A DNA stretch of 64,000 nt from Pseudomonas peli. GTDB taxonomy: Bacteria > Pseudomonadota > Gammaproteobacteria > Pseudomonadales > Pseudomonadaceae. The notes under the pieces are model-generated. The model had not been told where the DNA came from and did no database searches. It was given only the letters and a program-made list of their open reading frames with translations. The translations under genes were made by a program, and so were the position numbers. The stretch lies in contig NZ_FMTL01000001.1 of the NCBI RefSeq assembly GCF_900099645.1, positions 1,054,001-1,118,000 on the forward strand, written 5' to 3'. Below are positions 39,565 through 48,329 of the stretch, in pieces (within the stretch, counting starts at the first letter, position 1; the number at the start of each line of letters is the position of its first letter).

Positions 39565-39978
39565 ATGAGCATAATCAGTGAATTCAAAGCCTTTGCGGTC
39601 AAGGGCAACGTGGTCGACATGGCCGTGGGCATCATCATCGGCGCGGCCTTTGGCAAGATCGTCTCGTCATTTGTTGGTGACGTGGTGATGCCGCCGCTGG
39701 GCGTGCTGATTGGCGGCGTGGACTTCACTGATCTGGCCATCACCCTTAAGGCTGCCGAAGGCGATCTGCCTGCTGTGGTGTTGGCCTACGGCAAATTTAT
39801 CCAGACCGTGCTCGACTTCCTGATCGTCGCATTCGCCATTTTCATGGGCATCAAGGTGCTCAACAAACTCAAGCGCGAAGAAGAAGCCGCTCCGACAGCA
39901 CCACCGGCCCCAACCAAGGACCAGGAGCTGCTCAGCGAAATCCGCGACCTGCTCAGGACCCAACAAACGAAGGAATAA
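39565..39978 (+). CDS. mscL: Large-conductance mechanosensitive channel
   Basis: A 137-residue MscL, which opens under osmotic downshock. The N-terminal helix and TM1 ([40 protein letters not shown]) are highly conserved. TM2 ([23 protein letters not shown]) and the cytoplasmic helix ([10 protein letters not shown]) follow. GGGA is upstream of the ATG. Confidence 0.98.
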   Translation: MSIISEFKAFAVKGNVVDMAVGIIIGAAFGKIVSSFVGDVVMPPLGVLIGGVDFTDLAITLKAAEGDLPAVVLAYGKFIQTVLDFLIVAFAIFMGIKVLNKLKREEEAAPTAPPAPTKDQELLSEIRDLLRTQQTKE

Positions 39979-39996
39979 CACCAGGCAAGCATTGAT

Positions 39997-40018
39997 AAAG
40001 GCTCCCGAGGGAGCCTTA
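39997..40018 (-). terminator. Terminator of the ferredoxin reductase gene
   Basis: AAGGCTCCC and GGGAGCCTT arms around GA. In the minus direction the hairpin is followed by TTTATC; in the plus direction the T-run is weak. It lies 18 bp after the minus-strand gene and 19 bp after mscL. Confidence 0.65.
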
Positions 40019-40035
40019 AGTTTGCCTGCTAACTG

Positions 40036-40809
40036 CTACCAGTAATTCTCTACCGCCACCTGCCCCGGCCGTCGGGTCAGGCTGAGCTGCAAGTCGCGCT
40101 GTTTTAGCAGCGCGCGGGTGTCGTCAATCATCTGCGGGTTGCCGCAAATCATCAGCCGCGAATGTTCAGGTTCCAGGCTCAGCACCGCCGCCCGCTCCAA
40201 CTCGCCACGTTCCAGTAAGGTGGTGATGCGCCCATGCAAACAACCGGGCACCTGCTCGCGGGTGACCAGCGGCAGATAGGTGAAACGATCGGCGTATTCC
40301 TGCAAATGTTCCTGCTGCATCAGTCCGTGAATCAGAGGCTGATAGGCTAGCTCGCTGGCCGTGCGCGCGCTGTACACCAGCACCACGCGTTGGAAACGCT
40401 GCCACACCTCCAAGCCCTGCAGGATCGATAGAAACGGCGCGAGCCCCGTCCCGCTGGCCAGCAGCCAGAGGTCACGGCCATCGGCAAAGCGATCCAGGGT
40501 GAGAAAGCCCAGCGCCTGTTTTTCCACCAGCAGGCTGTCGCCGACCTTTAGCCGACTCAGCTCGGAGGTGAACTCGCCGCCTGGCACGACGATGGAGAAA
40601 AACTCGAGAAACTCATCATGGGGCGCCGAGGCCATCGAATAGGCGCGCCAGACCACCGAACCGTCGGCCTTTTCTACGCCAAGACGGGCGAACTGCCCGG
40701 CCCGAAAGCGAAAGCCCGCATCACGCGTGCAACGCAGGCTGAACAGGCTGGGTGACCAGACCTGAATAGAGCTAAGGGTTTGCCGCGTGTACTTGTCGTC
40801 ACTGGTCAT
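40036..40809 (-). CDS. Ferredoxin/flavodoxin-NADP+ reductase
   Basis: A 257-residue FAD-containing reductase. The FAD site is RAYSMASAPHD (RxYSxxS), the NADP-binding part has LLASGTGLAPFLSIL and LMICGNPQMIDD, and it ends in VENYW, a bacterial Fpr-type C-terminus. It transfers electrons between NADPH and ferredoxin or flavodoxin, in some pseudomonads for oxidative stress defence. The start at 40809 (MTSDDKYTRQTL) is used; the frame upstream to 40974 overlaps dctP. Exact Fpr subtype uncertain. Confidence 0.9.
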   Translation of the reverse strand: MTSDDKYTRQTLSSIQVWSPSLFSLRCTRDAGFRFRAGQFARLGVEKADGSVVWRAYSMASAPHDEFLEFFSIVVPGGEFTSELSRLKVGDSLLVEKQALGFLTLDRFADGRDLWLLASGTGLAPFLSILQGLEVWQRFQRVVLVYSARTASELAYQPLIHGLMQQEHLQEYADRFTYLPLVTREQVPGCLHGRITTLLERGELERAAVLSLEPEHSRLMICGNPQMIDDTRALLKQRDLQLSLTRRPGQVAVENYW

Positions 40810-40915
40810 ACGTATACCGGGCCTATGCAGATTGCGCAGGCCCAGTGTGGCGCAACGCTCACCGAACAAACACCGGTAAAACCTGGGGGCTCTTGGCTTT
40901 GCCCTAAGCCCGCGC

Positions 40916-41911
40916 TTAGCGGCGGTTGACGGCCTGAGCGGCACGCAGCACATCTGCGCCGATTTCCGCTTCATAGGTCTTCCACAGCGGGCTCAGTGCG
41001 GCGCGCCAGGCGGCACGTTCATCGTCGGTCAAGGTCACCACTTTGGCATGGCCGGCGGCGATGATGCGCTCGCGATCATTGTTGTTCAGCGTCTCGGCAT
41101 CCTTGTTCACCGAGTAGCTGACCTCTTCGATGATCGCTTCCAGTTCGGTGCGGGTCTTGTAAGGGATGCTGGTCCAGAACTCCTTGCTGCTGATCAGCAT
41201 ATAGCTCAGCGAGCCATGATTAAGCTCGCTGATAAACGGCTGCACCGTGTCGACCTTCTGGCTGGCGATGTTCGACCAGGGGCCTTCGGTGCCCTGGATG
41301 GTGCCGGCCTGCAGCGCCTTGAATGCCTCGGCGAACGGCATCTTCACGGTCTTGGCGCCAAGCTGGCCAAACTGCGCTTCCAGCACCGACGAGGGCTGGA
41401 TACGGAAGGCCAGGTCCTTGGCATCTTCGGGTTTGCGCAGCTCGCGGTTGGAGGTCAGCTGCTTCATGCCGTTATTCCAGTAGGCCAGGCCGTAGATGCC
41501 CTGGTTGGACATGGAATGCAGCAGCTCGCGGCTCTTGTCACGCTTCTGGAAGCGCTTGACCGCCTCCAGGTCGTCGAACAGAAACGGCAGGTCAAACACC
41601 TGCAATTGCTTGGTGTAAGCCTCGAACTTGGACAGCGAAGGGGCCAGCATCTGCACCTTGCCCTCGCGCAGCGCGGTGATCTCCTCGCCATCGCCGAACA
41701 GCGTCGAGTTCGGGTAAACCTCGACCGCCACCTGACCGGCCAAGCGCTCTTCCACCAGCTTCTTGAACAGCAGTGCGCCCTTGCCCTTGGGCGTGTTCTC
41801 GGCCACCACATGGGAGAACTTGATAACGATTGGAGCCTTGCCTTCCGCCTGGGCCGGGCTTGCCGCGACCAACAACGCAGTGAAGGTTAAAGACAACATG
41901 GACTTGAACAT
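40916..41911 (-). CDS. TRAP transporter periplasmic binding protein, DctP type
   Basis: A roughly 331-residue DctP family protein with a signal peptide (MFKSMLSLTFTALLVAASPAQA) and typical body (IVIKFSHVVAENTPKGKGALLFKKLVEERL, PNSTLFGDGEEI, GTEGPWSNI). Such proteins bind C4-dicarboxylates or similar acids in the periplasm and need DctQ and DctM membrane partners, none of which is nearby. Two ATGs (41917 and 41911) are close; the second has AAGG 7 bp upstream, so I chose it. The ligand cannot be told. Confidence 0.88.
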   Translation of the reverse strand: MFKSMLSLTFTALLVAASPAQAEGKAPIVIKFSHVVAENTPKGKGALLFKKLVEERLAGQVAVEVYPNSTLFGDGEEITALREGKVQMLAPSLSKFEAYTKQLQVFDLPFLFDDLEAVKRFQKRDKSRELLHSMSNQGIYGLAYWNNGMKQLTSNRELRKPEDAKDLAFRIQPSSVLEAQFGQLGAKTVKMPFAEAFKALQAGTIQGTEGPWSNIASQKVDTVQPFISELNHGSLSYMLISSKEFWTSIPYKTRTELEAIIEEVSYSVNKDAETLNNNDRERIIAAGHAKVVTLTDDERAAWRAALSPLWKTYEAEIGADVLRAAQAVNRR

Positions 41912-42288
41912 GAACATACCTTTTTGCAAATAGAACGCCGTGAAGCCTGCATGGGCAGGCCTCATTGAGTGGGGGTGTGGGCTATGGATGATTCGCTGGA
42001 CGCGGCAGAGTGCTGCACGGTCCTGATCATCAGGCGCTACCAGATCGCAGCCGGGCGTAATGCTCGGGGCCTGGTTATTATTTGAATGCCGACCTTGCTG
42101 ACTCAGCGGTATCAGAAACGACTGAGCAGATCCGCAAGGGGGCGGCATTCTTCGGTAAAGCCGCGTGCGGCACAACTGCGATTTGCTGAACCAGCTCTCA
42201 GTTCCGAGACTTTTCCGGCACTTGCACCGACAATAGCGACCAACTGCACTTTCTATCGCGCCCTTGCGGCCTGCCACCCGAGTTTTCC
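41912..42288. other. Intergenic region between dctP-like gene and rlmG
   Basis: About 375 bp between divergent genes, expected to hold both promoters. I see a short hairpin AGCCTGC-ATG-GGCAGGC just upstream of the dctP-like start. No sigma-54 -24/-12 pair or convincing ORF was found. Confidence 0.5.
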
Positions 42289-43413
42289 ATGCCTGTGTTC
42301 AGCACCCCGTTCGCCCAACTCGACCTGCTTCGCCAACCCGACCAGCCCCACGAGCCGCTGCAGGCGTTCGATGCGGCGGACGAGTACCTGCTCAACCATC
42401 TGCATGAACAAGGGCTGGCGAGCAGCGCGCGGGTATTGGTGCTGAATGACAGCTTCGGCGCACTGGCGGCCAGCCTCGCTGGGCAGGCGCACGTGACCAG
42501 CAGTGGCGACTCACACCTCGGCCACCTGGGTTTGCAGGTCAACCTGCTGCGCAATCAGTTGCCGGCGGATGCCGTAACGTTTGTGCCGGCCAGCGCAGTC
42601 GCGCAGGGGCCGTTTGACGTGGTACTGATTCGCGTGCCGAAAACCCTGGCGCTGCTGGAGGAGCAACTGATTCGCCTGCACGGCCAGCTCACCCCTGGCG
42701 CCCAAGTGATGACCGCAGCGATGGTCAAACACCTGCCGCGCGCCGCCGGTGATTTGCTGGAGAAATATATCGGTCCAGTGCAGGCCTCGCTGGCGGTGAA
42801 AAAAGCCCGCCTGTTGTTTGCCACGCCGGCAGCCAAAGCCGCACCCGTATCGCCCTACCCCACGCGTTATCGCCTGGAAAAACCGGCCATCGAGCTGCTT
42901 AACCACGCCAACGTGTTCTGCCGCGAAGACCTGGATATCGGCACCCGTGCCTTCCTGCCACACCTGCCCAAACACCTCAGCCGCGTGCGCGTGGCTGACC
43001 TCGGTTGCGGTAACGGTGTACTCGGCATTGCCTATGCCCTGGGCAGCCCGCAGGCCGAGCTGACCCTGGTGGATGAGTCGTATATGGCGGTGCAATCGGC
43101 GCAGGAAAACTGGCGCGCGGCGCTGGGCGAACGCCCGGTAGAGATTCGTGCGGGGGATGGTCTGGCCGAGCAGGCAGAGGATTCGTTGGATCTGGTGCTG
43201 TGCAACCCGCCATTCCACCAGCAGCAGGTGGTCGGCGACTTTCTCGCCTGGCGCATGTTCCAGCAGGCCCGCGCAGCGCTGGCAACCGGCGGTGAACTGT
43301 GGATAGTCGGCAACCGCCACCTGGGCTATCACGCCAAGCTGAAACGCCTGTTCCGTGGCGTAGAACAAATGGCGGCCACACCGAAGTTTGTAGTGCTTAA
43401 AGCGATCAAATAA
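42289..43413 (+). CDS. rlmG: 23S rRNA guanine-N2-methyltransferase RlmG
   Basis: A 374-residue two-domain methyltransferase. The N-terminal half is a degenerate RsmC/RlmG fold (FGALAASLAG...). The catalytic half has the SAM site VADLGCGNGVLGIAY and the NPPF motif (LVLCNPPFHQQQ) of N2-guanine methyltransferases. RlmG modifies G1835 of 23S rRNA (E. coli numbering). RsmC is a close relative, but the sequence as a whole fits RlmG better. Confidence 0.88.
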   Translation: MPVFSTPFAQLDLLRQPDQPHEPLQAFDAADEYLLNHLHEQGLASSARVLVLNDSFGALAASLAGQAHVTSSGDSHLGHLGLQVNLLRNQLPADAVTFVPASAVAQGPFDVVLIRVPKTLALLEEQLIRLHGQLTPGAQVMTAAMVKHLPRAAGDLLEKYIGPVQASLAVKKARLLFATPAAKAAPVSPYPTRYRLEKPAIELLNHANVFCREDLDIGTRAFLPHLPKHLSRVRVADLGCGNGVLGIAYALGSPQAELTLVDESYMAVQSAQENWRAALGERPVEIRAGDGLAEQAEDSLDLVLCNPPFHQQQVVGDFLAWRMFQQARAALATGGELWIVGNRHLGYHAKLKRLFRGVEQMAATPKFVVLKAIK

Positions 43414-43422
43414 GCACCGCTG

Positions 43423-43566
43423 TTACGGCGTGCCCATCCCCGCCGCCTGCATAAACAGGCGCAGCAGATAGGACACCGCACCCAGGGCCAGCACGCTGCC
43501 GGCCCAGATCGCTACCAGCCAGCCGAGCCGCTGCCACAGCGGCTTTTTCTCTTCTACATCGTTCAT
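43423..43566 (-). CDS. DUF2474 small membrane protein of the Cio oxidase
   Basis: A 47-residue protein with one membrane helix: MNDVEEKKPLWQRLGWLVAI, then WAGSVLALGAVSYLLRLFMQ. Such DUF2474 proteins follow bd-type oxidase genes in many Proteobacteria and are probably CydX-like accessory subunits (inference). It starts 10 bp after the cioB stop and ends convergent with rlmG. It is easily missed because of its size. Confidence 0.85.
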   Translation of the reverse strand: MNDVEEKKPLWQRLGWLVAIWAGSVLALGAVSYLLRLFMQAAGMGTP

Positions 43567-43576
43567 CACTTGCACC

Positions 43577-44584
43577 TTAGTGATAGCCATCTTCTTCAGT
43601 GACCTTGCCGCGGAACACGTAATAGCTCCAGGCGGTGTACATCAGAATGAATGGGATGATGAACAGCGCACCGACCAGGATAAAGCCCTGGCTCTGCGGC
43701 GGCGCAGCGGCTTCCCAGATGCTGATCGACGGAGGGATGATATTCGGCCACAGGCTGATGCCCAGGCCGCTGTAGCCGAGGAAGATCAGCGTCAATGTCA
43801 GCAGAAACGGTGAGTAGTTGGCGTTGCGTGCCACCGCGCGCAGCAGCGCCCAGGTGCACAGCAGCACCAGCAGTGGCACCGGCATAAACCAGAAGATATT
43901 CGGCATGCTGAACCAGCGCTCGGCGATGTCGGCATGTGCCAGTGGCGTCCACAGGCTGACGATACCGGTGACGCCGAGCAGTACGAACACCAGCGGCCGT
44001 GCCATATCGTGCATCTGCAGCTGCAGGCGGCCTTCGGTCTTCATGATCAGCCAGGTGCAGCCGAGCAAAGCGTAGGCGGCAATCAGCGCCAGGCCGCAGA
44101 ACAGCGAGAACGGCGTCAGCCAGTCCAGCGCGCCGCCGACATAGACCCGATCGACCACCTTGAAGCCGTCGATATAGGCCCCCAGCGCCACGCCCTGGAA
44201 GAAGGTCGCGGTCAGCGAGCCGCCGATAAACGCCTTGTCCCAGATATGCCGTTTGGCCGGCTTGGCCTTGAAGCGGAACTCGAAGGCAACGCCGCGAAAG
44301 ATCAGCCCCAGCAGCATAAAGATCAGCGGCAGGTACAGCGCGCTGAGCACCACTGCGTAGGCCAACGGAAAGGCGCCGAACAGCGCCGCGCCACCGAGTA
44401 CCAGCCAGGTTTCGTTACCGTCCCAGACCGGTGCCACGGTGTTCATCATCACATCGCGCTCGCCTTCGCTTTTGACGAAGGGGAAGAGGATGCCGATGCC
44501 CAGGTCGAAGCCGTCCATGACCACATACATCATCACCCCGAAGGCGATGATCACAGCCCAGATCAGCGAGAGATCAATGCCCAT
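43577..44584 (-). CDS. cioB: Cyanide-insensitive ubiquinol oxidase subunit II
   Basis: A 335-residue CydB-type subunit with eight or nine helices. It starts MGIDLSLIWAVIIAFGVMMYVVMDGFDLGIGILFPF, followed by WDGNETWLVLGGAALF, a signature of the family. With CioA it forms the cyanide-insensitive bd-type quinol oxidase of Pseudomonas. The ATG at 44584 has AGAGGA 7 bp upstream and lies 2 bp after the cioA stop; the in-frame TTG at 44590 is less likely. Confidence 0.95.
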   Translation of the reverse strand: MGIDLSLIWAVIIAFGVMMYVVMDGFDLGIGILFPFVKSEGERDVMMNTVAPVWDGNETWLVLGGAALFGAFPLAYAVVLSALYLPLIFMLLGLIFRGVAFEFRFKAKPAKRHIWDKAFIGGSLTATFFQGVALGAYIDGFKVVDRVYVGGALDWLTPFSLFCGLALIAAYALLGCTWLIMKTEGRLQLQMHDMARPLVFVLLGVTGIVSLWTPLAHADIAERWFSMPNIFWFMPVPLLVLLCTWALLRAVARNANYSPFLLTLTLIFLGYSGLGISLWPNIIPPSISIWEAAAPPQSQGFILVGALFIIPFILMYTAWSYYVFRGKVTEEDGYH

Positions 44585-44586
44585 AT

Positions 44587-46038
44587 TCAATTCCTCTCAG
44601 CCAGTGAGTCGCCACGCTCTTCATTCGGCCCTTCTTCCAGGCCCTCTTCGGGCGCGGACAGCGGACGGGACGGCGTGCGTTTCTGGCCCGGGCCGCCCTC
44701 GGCGGGTTCCTTGCCTTCATCGGTGATCGGGCCTTTGCGCACCAGGCGCATCATGTAGCTGATACCCGCGCCGAACAGGGCGAAATACACCACCACGAAC
44801 AGGATCAGGGTCAGGCTCATCTGCGCAAAACTGTGCCCGGACGAGGCATCGGCGGTGCGCATCAGGCCGTGGATAATCCAAGGCTGACGACCGATTTCCG
44901 TGGTGTACCAACCGGCGAGGATGGCGATGATCCCCGACGGGCCCATCCACACCGCCAGATGCAGGAACGGCCGGCTCTGGAACAGCTTGCCGCGCGCACG
45001 CAGCCACAGTCCCAAAAGTCCGGTGAGGATCATCAGCATGCCCAGGCCGACCATGATCCGAAAGGTCCAGAACACGATGGTTGAGTTAGGCCGATCTTCC
45101 TTGGCGAACTCCTTGAGTGCCGGCACCTGCTTGTCCAGGCTGTGGGTCAGGATCAGGCTGCCGAGCGCGGGAATCTCGATCTTGAAGCGGGTTTCTTCTC
45201 GCTCCATGTCCGGCCAACCGAACAGGATCAGCGGAGTCGGCTCATCGCCATGGTTTTCCCAGTGGCCTTCGATGGCGGCGATCTTGGCCGGTTGGTACTT
45301 GAGGGTATTCAGACCGTGGAAATCGCCAATCACTGCCTGAATCGGCGCCACGAGCAGCGCCATCCACATGGCCATCGACAGCATCTTGCGGATCGCCGGG
45401 TTGTCGCGGCCGCGCAGCAGATGCCAGGCCGCCGAGGCGCCAACGAAGAACGCCGTAGCGAGGAATGCCGCCGTGGCCATATGCGCCAGGCGATAAGGGA
45501 ACGAAGGGTTGAACACTACGGCGAACCAGTCCACCGGGATCACCCGACCGTCGATAATCTCGAAGCCCTGCGGGGTGTGCATCCAGCTGTTGGAGGCAAG
45601 AATCCAGAAGGTCGAAATCAGCGTACCGATGGCCACCATCACCGTGGAGAAGAAGTGCAGGCCAGGGCCGACGCGGTGCCAGCCGAACAACATCACGCCG
45701 AGGAAACCCGCTTCGAGGAAGAACGCGGTGAGCACTTCATAGGTCAGCAGCGGCCCGGTGACCGCCCCGGCAAAGTCGGAAAACGCGCTCCAGTTGGTGC
45801 CGAACTGATAGGCCATAACCAGGCCGGAAACCACACCCATACCGAAGTTGACCGCAAAGATTTTCGCCCAGAAGTGGTACAGGTCGCGGTACACCGCCTC
45901 CCCGGTTTTCAACCACAGCCCTTCGAGCACCGCCAGGTAACTGGCCAGGCCAATGGTGATGGCCGGAAAGATGATGTGAAAGGAGATGGTGAAAGCGAAC
46001 TGGATTCGAGCAAGGTCGAGAGCCTCCAATCCAAACAT
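44587..46038 (-). CDS. cioA: Cyanide-insensitive ubiquinol oxidase subunit I
   Basis: A 483-residue CydA-type subunit. The haem ligand His21 is in FTISFHIIFPAITIG, and the quinol-site GRQPW (EIGRQPWIIHGLMRT) is present. The Q-loop is short, as in the CIO branch of bd oxidases rather than E. coli CydA. The oxidase reduces oxygen with ubiquinol and tolerates cyanide in cyanogenic pseudomonads. It has a charged cytoplasmic tail (GQKRTPSRPLSAPEEGLEEG). Confidence 0.95.
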   Translation of the reverse strand: MFGLEALDLARIQFAFTISFHIIFPAITIGLASYLAVLEGLWLKTGEAVYRDLYHFWAKIFAVNFGMGVVSGLVMAYQFGTNWSAFSDFAGAVTGPLLTYEVLTAFFLEAGFLGVMLFGWHRVGPGLHFFSTVMVAIGTLISTFWILASNSWMHTPQGFEIIDGRVIPVDWFAVVFNPSFPYRLAHMATAAFLATAFFVGASAAWHLLRGRDNPAIRKMLSMAMWMALLVAPIQAVIGDFHGLNTLKYQPAKIAAIEGHWENHGDEPTPLILFGWPDMEREETRFKIEIPALGSLILTHSLDKQVPALKEFAKEDRPNSTIVFWTFRIMVGLGMLMILTGLLGLWLRARGKLFQSRPFLHLAVWMGPSGIIAILAGWYTTEIGRQPWIIHGLMRTADASSGHSFAQMSLTLILFVVVYFALFGAGISYMMRLVRKGPITDEGKEPAEGGPGQKRTPSRPLSAPEEGLEEGPNEERGDSLAERN

Positions 46039-46363
46039 GGCGTTTCCTCAGTCAGGTGATACGGGGCACGGCCACGGGCGCACATGCCAGTCACAAGCAA
46101 TCAGTCGGGGGATTATTGTTCTGGGTGAGGCAACTAGCGAGCTGGGCAAAGCCCTCACAACCGCGCGTCGAAGGTGTTGACGCGGGTCATTGCATGTAAA
46201 GAGAGTAGCGTTTGCAGGTGCAAGTTCAGCTGTGGTCGATTGTCGCGCGACCGGCTGCCACAAGCATTGCGCGCAGACACAATCTGCCCCTGGCAGCTTG
46301 TGCAAGCTCACACCAAGCCCCTAGGCTGCACCTCCCCCAGTTATCGCTCGAGCCTTTTCGGCC
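46039..46363. other. Divergent promoter region of cioAB and an MFS gene
   Basis: About 325 bp without a gene. I looked for an Anr-type TTGAT-N4-ATCAA site and found none clear. A dyad GGTCG...CGACC lies near 46234-46252. Nothing else stands out. Confidence 0.45.
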
Positions 46364-47593
46364 ATGTCCCAGCTTCTGCTCCGTCAGCACCGTCCATTCC
46401 TGGCCTTCTGGTTCGCCCGAGTGTTCACGGCCAGCGGCTTCCAGATGATTACCGTGGCGATTGGCTGGCAGATGTATACGCTGACCGGCAACGTGCTGGA
46501 CCTCGGCCTGGTCGGGCTGATCGAATTTCTGCCGAAGATCCTGTTTATCCTGCTCACCGGGCATGTCGCGGACCGTTTCGACCGGCGCAAGGTGGCAGCG
46601 CTCTGCCAGGGCGCACAGGGGCTGATTGCGCTGGGCCTGCTGCTGGGCAGCAGCGCCGGCGGTATCAGCCGCGAAATGATCTTCGTGATTGCCTTTCTGC
46701 TCGGCACCGCCCGCGCCTTTGAGATGCCGACCACCCAAGCTCTGCTACCGAATATCGTGCCGCCCGGGCTGTTTCCCGCCGCCGTGGCAGCCTCCGCATC
46801 GGCCATGCAGGCTGCCACCATCATCGCGCCGGCGCTGGGCGGTTTGCTCTATGCGCTCGGCACGCACTGGGTCTACGGCCCGGCCGTGCTGTTATATGGC
46901 TGCGCCCTGAGCCTGATGCTCAGCCTGCCGGCGCGCCAGCTGCCGCTGAAACAGAAGGTCTCGCTGGATTCACTGCTGGCCGGCTTTCGCTTTATTCGCA
47001 GCCGCCCTGCCGTGTTCGGCGCGGTGTCGATGGACATGCTGGCGGTGCTGCTCAGTGGCGCCACCGCACTGCTGCCGGTGTTTGCCAAGGACATCCTGCT
47101 CACCGGCCCCTGGGGCCTCGGCCTGCTGCGTTCGGCACCAGCAGTGGGCGCGCTGCTGATGTCGCTGTGGCTGGCGCGGTTTCCCATTGAGCGGCGGGTC
47201 GGCCCGGTGATGTTTACCTCGGTGGCGATCTTCGGCGTGGCGACCATCGGCTTCGGCCTGTCCACCTCACTCTGGTTCAGCCTGGCAGCGCTGGTAGTGC
47301 TGGGCGCAGCGGACATGATCAGCATGGTGATTCGCGGCGCCTTCGTGCAGCTGCAAACCCCGGACGAGATGCGCGGCCGCGTCGGCGCGGTCAACGGCCT
47401 ATTTATCGGTGCGTCCAATCAGCTCGGCGATTTCCGCGCCGGGGTCAGCGCGGCCTGGTTCGGCACCGTACCGGCAGTGCTGATCGGTGGCGTCGGGGCG
47501 ATCCTGGTCACAGGCCTGTGGATGCGTTTGTTCCCCGAGCTGGCCAAACGTGACCATCTGCACCCGCAAGGGCCCGAGCGAAGTAACGACTAG
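46364..47593 (+). CDS. MFS efflux transporter (MFS_3/EntS-like)
   Basis: A 409-residue major facilitator with about 12 helices. It has FARVFTASGFQMITVAIGWQMY, the loop motif ADRFDRRKV, and the late signature EMRGRVGAVNGLFIGASNQLGDFRAG of the MFS_3 family. Relatives include the enterobactin exporter EntS, but no siderophore genes are nearby, so the substrate is unknown. Its stop overlaps the end of the convergent DJ-1 gene by 4 bp (CTAG). Confidence 0.85.
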   Translation: MSQLLLRQHRPFLAFWFARVFTASGFQMITVAIGWQMYTLTGNVLDLGLVGLIEFLPKILFILLTGHVADRFDRRKVAALCQGAQGLIALGLLLGSSAGGISREMIFVIAFLLGTARAFEMPTTQALLPNIVPPGLFPAAVAASASAMQAATIIAPALGGLLYALGTHWVYGPAVLLYGCALSLMLSLPARQLPLKQKVSLDSLLAGFRFIRSRPAVFGAVSMDMLAVLLSGATALLPVFAKDILLTGPWGLGLLRSAPAVGALLMSLWLARFPIERRVGPVMFTSVAIFGVATIGFGLSTSLWFSLAALVVLGAADMISMVIRGAFVQLQTPDEMRGRVGAVNGLFIGASNQLGDFRAGVSAAWFGTVPAVLIGGVGAILVTGLWMRLFPELAKRDHLHPQGPERSND

Positions 47594-48144
47594 CTGACCA
47601 ACATGGCCTCAGCGACCTGCTTGCGCACGGCCTTGCCGCACAGCTGCTCGACCAGGGTCAGAGCAAACGCCAGGGCGGTACCGGGGCCCTGACTGGTGAT
47701 GCAGTTGCCATCAACCACCACTGGCTGATCGACAAACACGCAACCGCTCAGCCGATCACTGAACGCCGGATAACAGGTCATGCGCCGCTGCCTGAGCACG
47801 CCGTACTGCTGCAGGGCAATGGCGGGCGCCGCGCAGATGGCCGCAAACAGCTTGCCGGCCTTGGCCTGCTCGCGTACCCGCTCGGCCAGCGGTTCGTGCT
47901 CGGCCAGGTGCTGCGCGCCGGGCATGCCACCGGGCAACACGATCAGGTCGAAGGGCTGGGCCAGAACGTCGACCAGCATGGTATCGGCGGTCAATCGCGT
48001 GCCACGGGCACAGGTGATCATCCGTCGGCTTTCGATACTGGCCACCACCACCTCAACCTCGGCCCGCCGCAGTACATCAATCAGGGTTACGCATTCGAGG
48101 TCTTCAACACCATCGGCAACGCTGATAAGAGCCCGTGCAGTCAT
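47590..48144 (-). CDS. DJ-1/PfpI family protein (YajL-like)
   Basis: A 184-residue protein of the DJ-1/ThiJ superfamily. The nucleophile Cys104 is in AAICAAPAIALQ, preceded by IVLPGGMPGAQHL, and the conserved Glu17 is in EDLECVT. This Cys/Glu pair fits the YajL/DJ-1 branch, with proposed roles in oxidative and carbonyl stress protection (function debated). It is cytosolic. Confidence 0.9.
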   Translation of the reverse strand: MTARALISVADGVEDLECVTLIDVLRRAEVEVVVASIESRRMITCARGTRLTADTMLVDVLAQPFDLIVLPGGMPGAQHLAEHEPLAERVREQAKAGKLFAAICAAPAIALQQYGVLRQRRMTCYPAFSDRLSGCVFVDQPVVVDGNCITSQGPGTALAFALTLVEQLCGKAVRKQVAEAMLVS

Positions 48145-48329
48145 CGTTTCGCTCCTTGTTCTGGCCGTGCATAAACTGTCCGAGCGGTCATAAATTCACC
48201 AGCTCCAGACGAGCTGATATGATGCGCGCCTTTTTCCAGATCGCCAGCAAAAACATGCACCCACGCGTGGATGTGCTTTGCTTTCGGTTTGCATAAACAC
48301 GGCAAAAAAGCCGTTACGGGGAGCGCCAC

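Noticed and set aside
41912..42288. Sigma-54 promoter for the dctP-like gene, as in dctPQM operons
   Set aside because: No GG-N10-GC pair with the right context was found on the minus strand.
48183..48329. Purine riboswitch upstream of the purine permease
   Set aside because: I could not find the conserved loops of the known purine or xanthine classes; left only as a low-interest leader.
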